A stretch of DNA of 64,000 nucleotides from assembly GCF_017876405.1 (NCBI RefSeq), contig NZ_JAGINW010000001.1:4849203-4913202 (forward strand), in the 5' to 3' direction. The notes below the pieces were generated by a model. It ran no database searches. It saw only the letters and a program-made list of their open reading frames with translations, and was not told where the DNA came from. Every line of letters begins with the position of its first letter. The first letter of the stretch is position 1. Below, one piece after another: positions 19,677-29,006 of the stretch. The translations under genes and the position numbers were made by a program. This DNA comes from Kibdelosporangium banguiense. Lineage in GTDB: Bacteria; Actinomycetota; Actinomycetes; Mycobacteriales; Pseudonocardiaceae.

Positions 19677-20520
19677 GCAGCTGGCAGGCAAGGTCGCGGT
19701 GGTCACCGGAGCCGCCGCCGGCCTTGGCCGGGCGGAGGCGATCGCGCTCGCCGAGGCGGGCGCGGACGTCGTGCTCGGCGACGTCGCTGAATCCGACGTC
19801 GTGGCTGAGATCGAGGAGCGCGGCGGCAAAGCGGTTTTCGTCCGCGGTGACGTGTCCGAACGGGACACTGCGGACGCGTTGACGAAAACCGCGATCGAAC
19901 GGTTCGGCGGCCTGCACATCCTGGTGAACAACGCGGGTGTGCTGCGTGACCGGATGCTGTTCAGCATGTCCGACGAGGAATGGGACCTGGTCGTCAAAGT
20001 ACACCTGCGCGGGCACTTCCTGCTGTCGCGCAACGCGGCCGCGTACTGGCGCAACGAGTCCAAACAGGCCGGGAGCCCGGTGTACGGCCGGATCGTCAAC
20101 ACCTCTTCGGAGGCGTTCCTGTTCGGCTCCGAAGGCCAGCCCAACTACGCCGCCGCCAAGGCAGGTATCACCGCGTTGACCTTGACCAGTGCGCGTTCAC
20201 TGGCCAAGTACGGGGTCCGGGCCAACGCGATCTGCCCGCGTGCCCGGACCTCGATGACTGCTGGCGTGTTCGGCGAGGCACCCGACGGCGAAGATCCACT
20301 GTCGCCTGACCATGTCGCGCAGTTCGTCGCCCACCTCGCGGCACCGGCCGCCGAGAAGGTCAACGGCCAGGTGTTCGTGGTGCACGGCAGAACGATCGCG
20401 CTGATGGCCGCGCCGTCGGTCGAGCAGACGTTCACCAGCCTCGACGACGTCACAGCGGCGTTCGAAAGCCGTGACCCCGCAAAGACTTTTGCTTGTATGG
20501 AAACCATGTCGCTGTCGTAG
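19669..20520 (+). CDS. SDR, 3-hydroxyacyl-CoA dehydrogenase type
   Basis: 283 residues with TGAAAGLGRAEA, NNAGVLRDRMLF, KVHLRGHF and catalytic TSSE...YAAAK. The RDRML-EEWD-VHLRGHF signature is that of the Hsd4B/HSD17B4 dehydrogenase branch and of the gene at 3636-4541. The TTG start overlaps the adh stop by 8 bases and lacks a strong ribosome site, implying coupled translation. It likely oxidises a 3-hydroxyacyl-CoA or hydroxysteroid during sterol breakdown; which one is not evident. Confidence 0.8.
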   Translation: MARQLAGKVAVVTGAAAGLGRAEAIALAEAGADVVLGDVAESDVVAEIEERGGKAVFVRGDVSERDTADALTKTAIERFGGLHILVNNAGVLRDRMLFSMSDEEWDLVVKVHLRGHFLLSRNAAAYWRNESKQAGSPVYGRIVNTSSEAFLFGSEGQPNYAAAKAGITALTLTSARSLAKYGVRANAICPRARTSMTAGVFGEAPDGEDPLSPDHVAQFVAHLAAPAAEKVNGQVFVVHGRTIALMAAPSVEQTFTSLDDVTAAFESRDPAKTFACMETMSLS

Positions 20521-20530
20521 AAGGAGTGTC

Positions 20531-22039
20531 ATGACGCTCAGCATGCTCGCGCACCGCGATGACGTGGGGCTCAAGGACGGGCTGCTGCTCGTCGGCGGAC
20601 AGTGGCGGGCGAGCAGCGACGGTGCCACGTGGACACACCGTCACCCCGCCACCCATGAGGAGATCGGCAGCTTCGCTGTCGCCGGCGTCGAAGACGTCGA
20701 CGCCGCCGTGAAAGCCGCGCGCAAGGCGTTCGACGAGGGAACCTGGCCGCGTGCGACGGTCAGCGAACGTGTCCGGGTCCTGCACAAGTTCAGCGGCCTG
20801 CTCCGTGAGCACAGCACGGAACTGACGAAACTGCTGGCGCTGGACAACGGCGTGCCGATCAGCTTCGGCAACATCTACGCGGCGAGCGTCACTGTGGCCG
20901 CGGATGTGTTCGACCACCACGCGGGCTGGATCGACAAGGCGGGCGGCGAGACCTTCCCCGGCTACCAGGGCGGCGACAAGCTCGCGATGACCTTCCGCGA
21001 GCCGATCGGCGTGGTCGCGGCGATCCTGCCGTGGAACGCGCCGTTCCTGTTGTTCGCCCAGAAACTCGGTCCCGCGCTGGCAGCGGGCTGCACGGTGGTC
21101 CTGAAACCCTCCGAGTTCGCCACTTTCGCCGCGCTGCGGATGGTCGAACTGCTCAGCGAAGCCGGTCTGCCCGAGGGCGTGGTCAATGTCGTGACCGGGC
21201 CGGGCAACCCGACCGGTGAAGCACTGATCACGCACCCGCTCGTGGACAAGATCAGCTTCACTGGCAGCCGCGCGGTCGGCAAGCGGATCGTCGAGGCCTC
21301 GGCCGGCACTTTGAAGCGCGTTTCCATGGAACTGGGCGGCAAAAGCCCGGCCCTGGTCTTCCCGGGCGCGGAAGTGGCGCTGGCTGCGGCGACCGCGATG
21401 GGCACAGTGACGATGGGCTTGTCGGGCCAGGCGTGCATCGCACAGACCCGAGCGCTTGTTCACCGCGACTGCTACGACGAATTCCTTGCCGTGGCACAGG
21501 GTGTGGCGGGCTACATGACCTACGGCGACCCGTTCGACCCGGCCGTGCTGGCCAGCCCGCTGATCAACGAGAAGCAGCTCGACCGCGTGCTGGGCTACAT
21601 CCAGAAGGGCCAGGAGGAAGGCGCCCGCTTGGTGATGGGCGGGACCCGGATGCAAGGCGAGTACAGCAACGGCAACTTCGTGGCGCCGGCGTTGTTCGCC
21701 GACGTCGAGAACTCGATGACCATCGCCCAGGAGGAGATCTTCGGCCCGGTGCTGGCGGTCGTGCCGTTCTCCGATGAGGACGAGGCGATCCGGCTGGCCA
21801 ACGACACCGAGTACGGGCTGGGTGCGGGTGTGTTCACCAAGGACGCCAAGCAGGCGTTCCGGGTCGCCAAGAGACTGCGCGCCGGCACGATCGGGATCAA
21901 CGGCTTCCAAGTCGAGCCGCACCTGCCGTTCGGTGGCTTCCAGCAGTCCGGCCTAGGCCGTGAGGGCGGCCGGTCGGCGTACGAGGCGTACACCGAGCTG
22001 AAGACCGTGATGATGCCGCTGTCCGAGGCGATGATGTGA
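20531..22039 (+). CDS. NAD(P)-dependent aldehyde dehydrogenase
   Basis: This 502-residue ALDH has the general-base glutamate in MELGGKSPALV, the nucleophilic cysteine in GLSGQACIAQTR, and the C-terminal NGFQVEPHLPFGGFQQSGLGREGG. The start is ATG 20531 with AAGGAG exactly placed; longer in-frame starts run into the preceding SDR. It sits between an SDR and hsd4A in the adh-mce4 operon. With the alcohol dehydrogenase two genes upstream, it could take a terminal steroid alcohol to the acid that FadD19 activates. This is inference from position. Confidence 0.88.
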   Translation: MTLSMLAHRDDVGLKDGLLLVGGQWRASSDGATWTHRHPATHEEIGSFAVAGVEDVDAAVKAARKAFDEGTWPRATVSERVRVLHKFSGLLREHSTELTKLLALDNGVPISFGNIYAASVTVAADVFDHHAGWIDKAGGETFPGYQGGDKLAMTFREPIGVVAAILPWNAPFLLFAQKLGPALAAGCTVVLKPSEFATFAALRMVELLSEAGLPEGVVNVVTGPGNPTGEALITHPLVDKISFTGSRAVGKRIVEASAGTLKRVSMELGGKSPALVFPGAEVALAAATAMGTVTMGLSGQACIAQTRALVHRDCYDEFLAVAQGVAGYMTYGDPFDPAVLASPLINEKQLDRVLGYIQKGQEEGARLVMGGTRMQGEYSNGNFVAPALFADVENSMTIAQEEIFGPVLAVVPFSDEDEAIRLANDTEYGLGAGVFTKDAKQAFRVAKRLRAGTIGINGFQVEPHLPFGGFQQSGLGREGGRSAYEAYTELKTVMMPLSEAMM

Positions 22040-22797
22040 TGGGCCGCCTCAGTGGGAAGGTCGCGCTGATCACCGGAGCGGCGCGAGGACAGGGCGCGGC
22101 GGCGGCCCGGCGGTTCGTCGAGGAGGGTGCGCGGGTCACGATCGCGGACATCCTGGACGAGCAGGGCAAGGAGCTGGCCGCCGAACTCGGTGAAGCCGCC
22201 ATCTACCAACGGCTCGACGTGACGTCCGAAGAGGACTGGGCGGCCGCTGTCGCCGAGACGCTCGCGAGTTTCGGGCAGCTGAACGTGCTCGTGAACAACG
22301 CCGGTATCGTGCACGTCAAGTCCATTGTCGACACGAGTCTGGCGGAGTACGAACGGGTGATCAAGGTCAACCAGGTCGGCACGTTCCTCGGCATGCGCGC
22401 GGCGATCCCGGCGCTGACCGATGCCAGGGGCGGGTCGATCATCAACGTCTCCTCGGTCGAGGGCCTTGGCGGGATGGCGTTCCTGACCTCATACACGGCC
22501 AGCAAGTTCGCCGTTCGCGGAATGACCAAGGCGGCCGCGATGGAACTCGGTCACCTCAATATCCGGGTGAACTCCATTCACCCGGGCGTGATCGACACGC
22601 AGATGGTCCGGGACGCCGCGGGTGGCGCCGAAGTGGACATGACCCGGGTCGGCAAACGGGTCGCACTGCGCCGGTGCGGTCAGCCGGAGGAAATCGCCAA
22701 CCTGCAGGTTTTCCTGGCCAGCGACGAGAGTTCGTACTCGACCGGGGCCGAATTCGTCGCCGACGGTGGCGCTACCGCCACACATTCTCTACTTTGA
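22039..22797 (+). CDS. Hydroxysteroid dehydrogenase-like SDR (Hsd4A/Rv3502c type)
   Basis: A 252-residue SDR with TGAARGQGAAAARRF, NNAGIV, VSSVEG and catalytic YTASK. It resembles the 3alpha/20beta-hydroxysteroid dehydrogenase group and stands where Rv3502c (Hsd4A) precedes yrbE4A in M. tuberculosis, which supports a 17-hydroxysteroid or 22-hydroxy-BNC-CoA dehydrogenase role. The start is ATG 22039 in a TGATG overlap with the aldehyde dehydrogenase stop. The ferredoxin gene found beside Rv3502c is missing here. Confidence 0.83.
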   Translation: MGRLSGKVALITGAARGQGAAAARRFVEEGARVTIADILDEQGKELAAELGEAAIYQRLDVTSEEDWAAAVAETLASFGQLNVLVNNAGIVHVKSIVDTSLAEYERVIKVNQVGTFLGMRAAIPALTDARGGSIINVSSVEGLGGMAFLTSYTASKFAVRGMTKAAAMELGHLNIRVNSIHPGVIDTQMVRDAAGGAEVDMTRVGKRVALRRCGQPEEIANLQVFLASDESSYSTGAEFVADGGATATHSLL

Positions 22798-22804
22798 CAC
22801 GCTT

Positions 22805-23599
22805 ATGAGCCCCACCACAAAGAGGTCCAAGACGCCTGGCGTGGCCGCGCTGCGCCAGGTGGGGCGGATCTCGACGCTCGCCTGGGAGGTACTCAGGGCC
22901 ATTCCCCGACGGCCCTTCCAGTTCCGCGAGTTCATCCAGCAGTGCTGGTTCTTCGCCAGCGTCACGATTCTGCCGACGGCACTGGTCGCGATCCCGTTCG
23001 GTGCGGTGATCGCGTTGCAGCTGGGTTCGTTGACGCAACAAATCGGTGCCCAGTCGTTCACCGGCGCGGCCAGTGCGCTGGCCATCGTGCAGCAGGCAAG
23101 TCCGCTGATCACAGCACTTCTGGTGGCCGGAGCGGGTGGATCGGCGGTGTGCGCGGACATCGGCGCCCGCAAGATCCGCGAAGAGATCGACGCCATGGAA
23201 GTGCTAGGAGTCTCGCCGGTACAACGGCTGATCGTGCCGCGTGTACTGGCCGCGATGGTTGTCGCCGTTCTGCTCAACGGCCTGGTCAGCGTGGTCGGCA
23301 CGATGGGCGGCTACTTCTTCAACGTGATCATGCAAGGCGGTACGCCAGGCGCCTACCTGGCCAGTTTCAACGCCCTCGCGCAGCTGCCGGACCTCTGGAT
23401 CAGCGAGATCAAGGCGCTGCTGTACGGTTTTGTCGCCGGGGTCGTGGCCGCCTACCGGGGGCTCAATCCCGCGGCCGGGCCGAAGGGCGTCGGCGACGCG
23501 GTCAACCAGGCCGTGGTGATCACGTTCCTGCTGCTGTTCTTGATCAACGTCGTGCTGACCGGGATCTATCTGCAGATCGTGCCCTCGAAGGGCCTGTGA
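22805..23599 (+). CDS. yrbE4A: Mce4 transporter permease YrbE4A
   Basis: This 264-residue MlaE/YrbE-family permease has about five hydrophobic segments and the conserved cytoplasmic coupling sequence GARKIREEIDAMEVLGVSP, which contacts the MceG ATPase. It forms the inner-membrane channel of the Mce4 sterol importer with YrbE4B. The start is ATG 22805, 7 bases after the SDR stop. Its stop overlaps yrbE4B (TGATG). No ATPase gene is in the window, which is normal because mceG is usually unlinked. Confidence 0.92.
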   Translation: MSPTTKRSKTPGVAALRQVGRISTLAWEVLRAIPRRPFQFREFIQQCWFFASVTILPTALVAIPFGAVIALQLGSLTQQIGAQSFTGAASALAIVQQASPLITALLVAGAGGSAVCADIGARKIREEIDAMEVLGVSPVQRLIVPRVLAAMVVAVLLNGLVSVVGTMGGYFFNVIMQGGTPGAYLASFNALAQLPDLWISEIKALLYGFVAGVVAAYRGLNPAAGPKGVGDAVNQAVVITFLLLFLINVVLTGIYLQIVPSKGL

Positions 23600-24459
23600 T
23601 GACGGCGCTGAAACCACGAGACCAGGAGCCCCGCGCGGCGATCGTGGATCTCGCCGCACGGCCGTTCAACGGGCTGGAGCGGCTCGGCAGGCAGCTGTCC
23701 TTCTATGTCAGGGCCTTGCTGTGGGCGCCTCGCACGATCCGGCGTTACGCCAAGGAGGTGCTCCGGCTGCTGACCGAGGTCAGCTTCGGTACCGGGGCGC
23801 TCGCGGTGATCGGCGGCACCCTCGGCGTGATGGTCGGGATGACGTTCTTCACCGGCACAATCGTTGGCCTGCAAGGATATTCCTCGCTCAACCAGCTCGG
23901 GACCGGCGCGCTGACCGGCTTCCTGTCGGCGTACTTCAACACCCGTGAGGTGGCGCCGCTATCGGCTGGGCTGGCGTTGTCGGCGACTGTCGGATGCGGA
24001 TTCACCGCTCAGCTCGGTGCGATGCGGATTTCCGAGGAGATCGACGCGCTGGAGACCATGGCCGTGCCGAGCATGCCGTACCTCGTCACAACCCGTGTCC
24101 TGGCCGGAATCGCAGCGGTGATTCCACTGTACGCAGTCGGCCTCCTGTCGTCCTATCTGGCCTCTCGCGCGGTCACTGTCTACTTCTACGGCCAATCCGC
24201 CGGCACGTACGATCACTACTTCCATCTGTTCCTGCCGCCTGAGGACGTGCTCTGGTCGTTCCTCAAAGTGGTCGTGTTCAGCGTCGTGGTGATCCTGACC
24301 CATTGCTACTACGGCTACACCGCGTCCGGCGGGCCTGCAGGCGTCGGCGTGGCCGTCGGCCGGGCCGTGCGCGCGGCGATCGTGATGCTGTCCATCTTGG
24401 ACTTCTTCCTCAGCCTGGCGATCTGGGGATCGACCACCACCGTTCGGATATCCGGATGA
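23599..24459 (+). CDS. yrbE4B: Mce4 transporter permease YrbE4B
   Basis: The second permease, 286 residues, has hydrophobic helices and the EQ-loop-like coupling segment AMRISEEIDALETMAVPSMPYL. It heterodimerises with YrbE4A. It is coupled on both sides: TGATG with yrbE4A and ATGA with mce4A. The conserved GASGGPAGVGVAVGRAVR-like C-terminal region (residues about 250-270) is typical of the B subunit. Confidence 0.92.
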   Translation: MTALKPRDQEPRAAIVDLAARPFNGLERLGRQLSFYVRALLWAPRTIRRYAKEVLRLLTEVSFGTGALAVIGGTLGVMVGMTFFTGTIVGLQGYSSLNQLGTGALTGFLSAYFNTREVAPLSAGLALSATVGCGFTAQLGAMRISEEIDALETMAVPSMPYLVTTRVLAGIAAVIPLYAVGLLSSYLASRAVTVYFYGQSAGTYDHYFHLFLPPEDVLWSFLKVVVFSVVVILTHCYYGYTASGGPAGVGVAVGRAVRAAIVMLSILDFFLSLAIWGSTTTVRISG

Positions 24460-25775
24460 TCTTGCCAAAAGTGTTGACACGCATCAAATACCATCTGTTC
24501 GGCCTGGTGTTCCTGGTGGTGATCGCGCTGTTTCTGGTATTGACGATCGCCGGGTATCGCAAGGCGTTCACGCCGGTGGTGATGGTCAGCCTGGAGACCG
24601 ATCATGTCGGCAACCAGATGCGGGAAGGCGCCGACGTCAAGGTTCGCGGCATGATCGTCGGCGAGGTCCGGGCCATCCGGGCCACGGGTGACCACGCGGT
24701 ACTCGATCTTGCGCTGCAGCCGGACAAGGTCGATGTCATCCCGGCCAACGTCTCCGCACGACTGCTGCCCAAGACCTTGTTCGGCGAGCGTTATGTCGCT
24801 TTGCAGCTACCACCGCAGCCTGAGACGCGCCGGCTCGTTGAAGGTTCTGTGATCCCACAGGACCGCAGCTCGGTGGCCATCGAGCTGGAACGGGTGCTCA
24901 ACGACGTGATGCCCGTGCTGCAGGCCGTGCAGCCGGAGAAGCTGGCGATGACGTTGAACTCGTTGTCCACCGCGCTCGACGGCCGGGGCAAGCAGCTCGG
25001 CGAGACCCTGGTCCAGCTCAACGGCTACCTCAAGCAGATCAACCCGTTCCTGCCGGACCTCACCGCCGACATCAAGGCGCTCGGCTCGGTGTCGGACACG
25101 TTCAACCAGGCCGCGCCGGACATCCTGCAGGCGTTGTCCGACCTGACCACCACGACCAGGACCGTAGTGGACGAACGCACCAACCTTTCGACTCTCTTCG
25201 GCTCGTTGACCAACGCGTCCGTCGACTTGGGGAACTTCTTCCAGGTCAACAAGAACAACCTGATCAACCTGGTGGTCACGTCCCGCCCGACGCTTGACGT
25301 ACTGGCCAAGTACGCGCCGGAGTACCCGTGCATGCTCAAGCAGATCGCCGAACGCGTTCCCGCGGCTGAAGCGGCCTTCGGCAAAGGACAAGCGCACCCG
25401 AACATGATGCGGGTGACCCTGGAGTTCACCGGAAATCGCGGCAAGTATCTGCCCGGAGTGGACACTCCCCGGTTCGACGACAAACGCGGACCGCGTTGCT
25501 ACGAACAGGTTCCGATCTTCCCGCAGTACCCGCCGGGTGGCGCGATCAAGGACGGCTCGGTCAAACCGCCGCCGCCCAAGCAGACCAGCGGCACACAGAT
25601 CATCCCCGGGTCGACCTCACCGCAGTCGGCCGGCATCGAGAACTCGATGTCAGAGCTGGAGCTGGTATCCGTACTGGTCGCGCCCAGGCTTGGCGTATCG
25701 CCGGACGAGGTGCCGGCATGGACAAGCTTCCTGCTCGCGCCGGTCTACCGGGGAGCGGAGGTGACCGTCGAATGA
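24456..25775 (+). CDS. mce4A: Mce-family substrate-binding protein Mce4A
   Basis: 439 residues. There is an N-terminal membrane anchor (HLFGLVFLVVIALFLVLTIA), then an MCE/MlaD beta-barrel domain (about 40-120, including VKVRGMIVGEVRAI and TLFGERYVALQLP), a long helical segment, and a C-terminal Pro-rich tail. The Mce proteins form the periplasm-spanning hexameric tunnel that carries sterols to YrbE4AB. ATG 24456 overlaps the yrbE4B stop. Confidence 0.92.
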   Translation: MILPKVLTRIKYHLFGLVFLVVIALFLVLTIAGYRKAFTPVVMVSLETDHVGNQMREGADVKVRGMIVGEVRAIRATGDHAVLDLALQPDKVDVIPANVSARLLPKTLFGERYVALQLPPQPETRRLVEGSVIPQDRSSVAIELERVLNDVMPVLQAVQPEKLAMTLNSLSTALDGRGKQLGETLVQLNGYLKQINPFLPDLTADIKALGSVSDTFNQAAPDILQALSDLTTTTRTVVDERTNLSTLFGSLTNASVDLGNFFQVNKNNLINLVVTSRPTLDVLAKYAPEYPCMLKQIAERVPAAEAAFGKGQAHPNMMRVTLEFTGNRGKYLPGVDTPRFDDKRGPRCYEQVPIFPQYPPGGAIKDGSVKPPPPKQTSGTQIIPGSTSPQSAGIENSMSELELVSVLVAPRLGVSPDEVPAWTSFLLAPVYRGAEVTVE

Positions 25776-26803
25776 GGAGCGTCACCGGACCGATCATCAA
25801 GATGGCGATCTTCGCGATCATCACCGTCACGCTGACCGCGTTGCTCGGCGCGACCATCGCCAACAGCAACTTCGGCGGGACCTCGGCTTATCGAGCCCGA
25901 TTTGCCGACGCGTCCGGGCTCAAGGTCGGCGACGACGTCCGGATTCTCGGCGTGAAGGTCGGCACGGTCGATTCACTGGCCGTGGTTGAGGACCGGTTCG
26001 CCGAGGTCAGGTTCGACATGGACGCGGGCCGCAGACTGCCCGCCTCAGCGACGGCCACGGTCAAGTACCGCAACCTCGTCGGCCAGCGTTATCTCGCACT
26101 CGGGACCGGTATCGGAAGCGCGGACCTGCTGAAACCCGGCGACACCATCCCGGTCGAGCGCACCAGGCCCGCATTGAACCTGACAGTCCTGTTCAACGGC
26201 TTCAAACCGCTGTTCCAGGCGCTCAAGCCGGAAGACGTGAACAAGCTCGCGTTCGAGATAGTCCAGGTGTTGCAAGGCGAAGGCGGCACGGTGGACAGCA
26301 TCCTGCAGCACACCGCGACGCTGACGTCCACTATCGCCGGCCGTGACAAGGTGATCGGTGATCTGATCAACAACCTCAACACCGTGCTCGGCACCGTGAA
26401 CGGGCGGGGCAACGAGGTGTCCGACCTGATTCTCAGCCTGCAGCAGCTGGTCTCCGGCCTGGCGAGCGACCGGGAGCCGATCGGTGAGGCGGTCTCCGCG
26501 CTGGGCGATCTGACCAGTACCACTGCCGGCCTGCTGGAACAGGCGAGGCCGTCGCTGAAACAGGATATCGCGTTGCTCGGGCCGTTGGCCGAGACGTTGA
26601 ACAAGCAGGAGCCGCTGCTCGACGGGATGCTCAAGGGCCTGGAGAACCGGGCGGATACGTTCACCCGTACGGTCAGCTATGGCAGCTGGCTCAACTTCTA
26701 CCTCTGCCGGATGTCCGGAACCGTAGGGGTATCGGCGTTGAACCTGCAGCTCAGCCTGCTTCCGGTGCCGTCGACCCAGATGCCGGAGAGGTGTGGACCA
26801 TGA
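25772..26803 (+). CDS. mce4B: Mce-family protein Mce4B
   Basis: 343 residues with an N-terminal anchor (MAIFAIITVTLTALLGATIA), MCE domain (ASGLKVGDDVRILGVKVG, then YRNLVGQRYLAL) and an extended helical region. Ends SLLPVPSTQMPERCGP; the cysteine pair LCRM/ERCGP near the C-terminus is a family trait. ATG 25772 overlaps the mce4A stop (ATGA). One of six different subunits of the Mce4 tunnel. Confidence 0.9.
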   Translation: MRSVTGPIIKMAIFAIITVTLTALLGATIANSNFGGTSAYRARFADASGLKVGDDVRILGVKVGTVDSLAVVEDRFAEVRFDMDAGRRLPASATATVKYRNLVGQRYLALGTGIGSADLLKPGDTIPVERTRPALNLTVLFNGFKPLFQALKPEDVNKLAFEIVQVLQGEGGTVDSILQHTATLTSTIAGRDKVIGDLINNLNTVLGTVNGRGNEVSDLILSLQQLVSGLASDREPIGEAVSALGDLTSTTAGLLEQARPSLKQDIALLGPLAETLNKQEPLLDGMLKGLENRADTFTRTVSYGSWLNFYLCRMSGTVGVSALNLQLSLLPVPSTQMPERCGP

Positions 26804-27831
26804 AACCTCTCAAGGAACGCAACCAAGCTACCGTCGGCGCTGCCACTCTAGCGATTCTGGTGCTCTCCACTCTGGCGGTGTTCTTCTCCGACGATCTACC
26901 GATCATCGGAACGGGAACGACGTACTCGGCGTACTTCAGCGACGCGAGTGGGCTGGCCGACGGCAACGAGGTGCAGATCGCGGGCGTGAAGGTCGGCGAG
27001 GTGTCCACTGTGGCACTGGCCGGCGACCAGGTCCGGGTGAGGTTCAAGGTCCAGGACGTCCGGCTGGGCGATCAGACCAAGGCCGCGATCGGCATCAAGA
27101 CCCTGCTGGGCGAGAAGTTCCTCGCACTGGAGCCGTCCGGTGGCGGCGCGCAGGATCCAGGTTCGCCGATTCCACGCGCCAGAACGACAACACCGTTCGA
27201 CGTCAACGCGGCACTGGGCGAGCTGAGCACGACCGTCGACGGGATCGACACCGGCAAGCTCGCCGAGAGCTTCCAGGTCGTGGCGGACACGTTCAAGGAC
27301 ACACCCCAGCACATGAAAGGCGCCCTGGAAGGGCTTTCGGCACTCTCCAAGACGATCTCCACTCGTGATCAGGCGCTGGCGTCGCTGCTCAGCAACACCA
27401 GCCAGGTCTCCAAGACCCTGGCAAGCCGAAACGACCAGATCACCAAGCTGATCGCGGACGGAAACCTGCTGCTGGCCGAGATCCAGCGCCGCAAGGACGC
27501 GATCAACCAGCTGCTGAAGGGAACCAAGGATCTCGCCGCCGAACTGCGTGGCCTGGTCGCGGACAACAAGGCACAGTTGCAGCCCGCGTTGCAGCAATTG
27601 GACAAGGTGACGTCGCTGCTGCAACGAAACCAGGACAACTTGAGCCGCGGGCTGGCCGCGTTGGCGCCGTTCGTGCGGATCTCGACCAACACCACGGGCA
27701 ACGGCCGCTGGTTCGAGGGCTATCTGTGCGGGCTGTTGCCGCCGTACATCAATCTTGGGCCAGGCAAGACCAACGGTCTGACGATCAATCCGGACGGCTG
27801 CCTGCCGCCGATCTCGGGAGGTGGCCGATGA
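26800..27831 (+). CDS. mce4C: Mce-family protein Mce4C
   Basis: 343 residues. Anchor near residues 12-32 (AATLAILVLSTLAVFFS), MCE domain with ASGLADGNEVQIAGVKVGEV and KTLLGEKFLAL, then long coiled-coil-prone helices rich in Leu and Gln (about 150-290). The ATG start at 26800 overlaps the mce4B stop; the in-frame GTG 9 bases earlier is less well placed. Confidence 0.9.
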   Translation: MKPLKERNQATVGAATLAILVLSTLAVFFSDDLPIIGTGTTYSAYFSDASGLADGNEVQIAGVKVGEVSTVALAGDQVRVRFKVQDVRLGDQTKAAIGIKTLLGEKFLALEPSGGGAQDPGSPIPRARTTTPFDVNAALGELSTTVDGIDTGKLAESFQVVADTFKDTPQHMKGALEGLSALSKTISTRDQALASLLSNTSQVSKTLASRNDQITKLIADGNLLLAEIQRRKDAINQLLKGTKDLAAELRGLVADNKAQLQPALQQLDKVTSLLQRNQDNLSRGLAALAPFVRISTNTTGNGRWFEGYLCGLLPPYINLGPGKTNGLTINPDGCLPPISGGGR

Positions 27832-29006
27832 CCATCCGGACACAGGGCCGGCTCGATATCGCCCGCCGGGTCGCAATCGCTTGCGTGCTGGGGCTTCTGC
27901 TCGCGGGCGGACTGTGGTGGGTGCTGCGGACGCCGAGTGGTTTGCGGGTGGCGGCGTACTTCGACAAGACCGTCGGTGTCTACTCTGGATCAGCCGTACG
28001 TGTTCTGGGCGTGCCGGTCGGCACGATCACCGACGTGCAGCCGCAGGGCGAACTCGTCAAGGTCGACATGCTCCTGGACAACGGCGTGCAGATCCCGGCT
28101 GCGGCGCGTGCGGTGATCGTCGCGCCTTCTCTGGTCAGCGATCGGTATATCCAGCTTGCTCCGGCGTACACCAGCGGTCCGGTGATGGCTTCTGGCGCGG
28201 TGATTTCGCGCGAGCAGACCGCGTCGCCCGTTGAGCTGGACGACTTGTACGCGAGCTTGAACAAGCTGACCACTGGACTCGGACCGAACGGCGCCAACGC
28301 CGACGGCGCTGTGTCCGATCTGCTCGACTCACTGAGCGGGACACTGAAAGGCAACGGGCAGGACCTCAACGACACGGTCAAGCAGTTGGCCGCCGCCGCT
28401 GACACGTTGTCGAACTCGAAGGACGACCTCTTCGCCACAGTGGACAGCCTGGGCAAGTTCACCGACGCACTGGCCAAAAGCGACAGTGCGGTACACGACT
28501 TCTATGGGCGGCTGGCCGATGTCAGCACGTTCCTGGCCGACGACCGGCAGGAAGTCGCCGACGCGCTGAGCTCACTGGCAGTCGCCTTGGGTGACGTGAA
28601 GTCGTTCGTCGGTGAGAACAAGGACCTGCTGGCGTCGAACGTGCAGAAGCTGACCGGAGTCACCAAGGCTCTGGTCGACCAGCGCGCGGCGATCGCGGAG
28701 ATCCTGGATGTCGCACCGGTCGGTGCCACGAACCTGATCAACTCGTATGACGCCGCGTCAGGAACGATCGGGGTTCGTGCGGACCTGAACGAGTTCACGC
28801 ACCCGCCGATCCTGATGGTCTGCCGGCTGATCGAGCAGGGCACGCCCAAGGCCGTACCGCAGACCCTGACCGACATCTGCAAGAAGCTCGCTCCTGTGCT
28901 GGACGGGACGCTGAAGCTGCCGACCGTCGCCGAGACGCTGCAATCCTTGCAGCAAGGCACATTGCCGCCGTTGCCGGTGCCGCTGCTCGAGGTGATGCGC
29001 AAATGA
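27828..29006 (+). CDS. mce4D: Mce-family protein Mce4D
   Basis: 392 residues. Hydrophobic anchor IACVLGLLLAGGLWWVL, MCE domain (VYSGSAVRVLGVPVGTITD, then SLVSDRYIQLAPAY) and a helical body to about 330. The C-terminus carries the conserved PPILMVCRLIEQG and ICKKLAPVLDG cysteines. ATGA overlaps with both neighbours. Confidence 0.9.
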   Translation: MTIRTQGRLDIARRVAIACVLGLLLAGGLWWVLRTPSGLRVAAYFDKTVGVYSGSAVRVLGVPVGTITDVQPQGELVKVDMLLDNGVQIPAAARAVIVAPSLVSDRYIQLAPAYTSGPVMASGAVISREQTASPVELDDLYASLNKLTTGLGPNGANADGAVSDLLDSLSGTLKGNGQDLNDTVKQLAAAADTLSNSKDDLFATVDSLGKFTDALAKSDSAVHDFYGRLADVSTFLADDRQEVADALSSLAVALGDVKSFVGENKDLLASNVQKLTGVTKALVDQRAAIAEILDVAPVGATNLINSYDAASGTIGVRADLNEFTHPPILMVCRLIEQGTPKAVPQTLTDICKKLAPVLDGTLKLPTVAETLQSLQQGTLPPLPVPLLEVMRK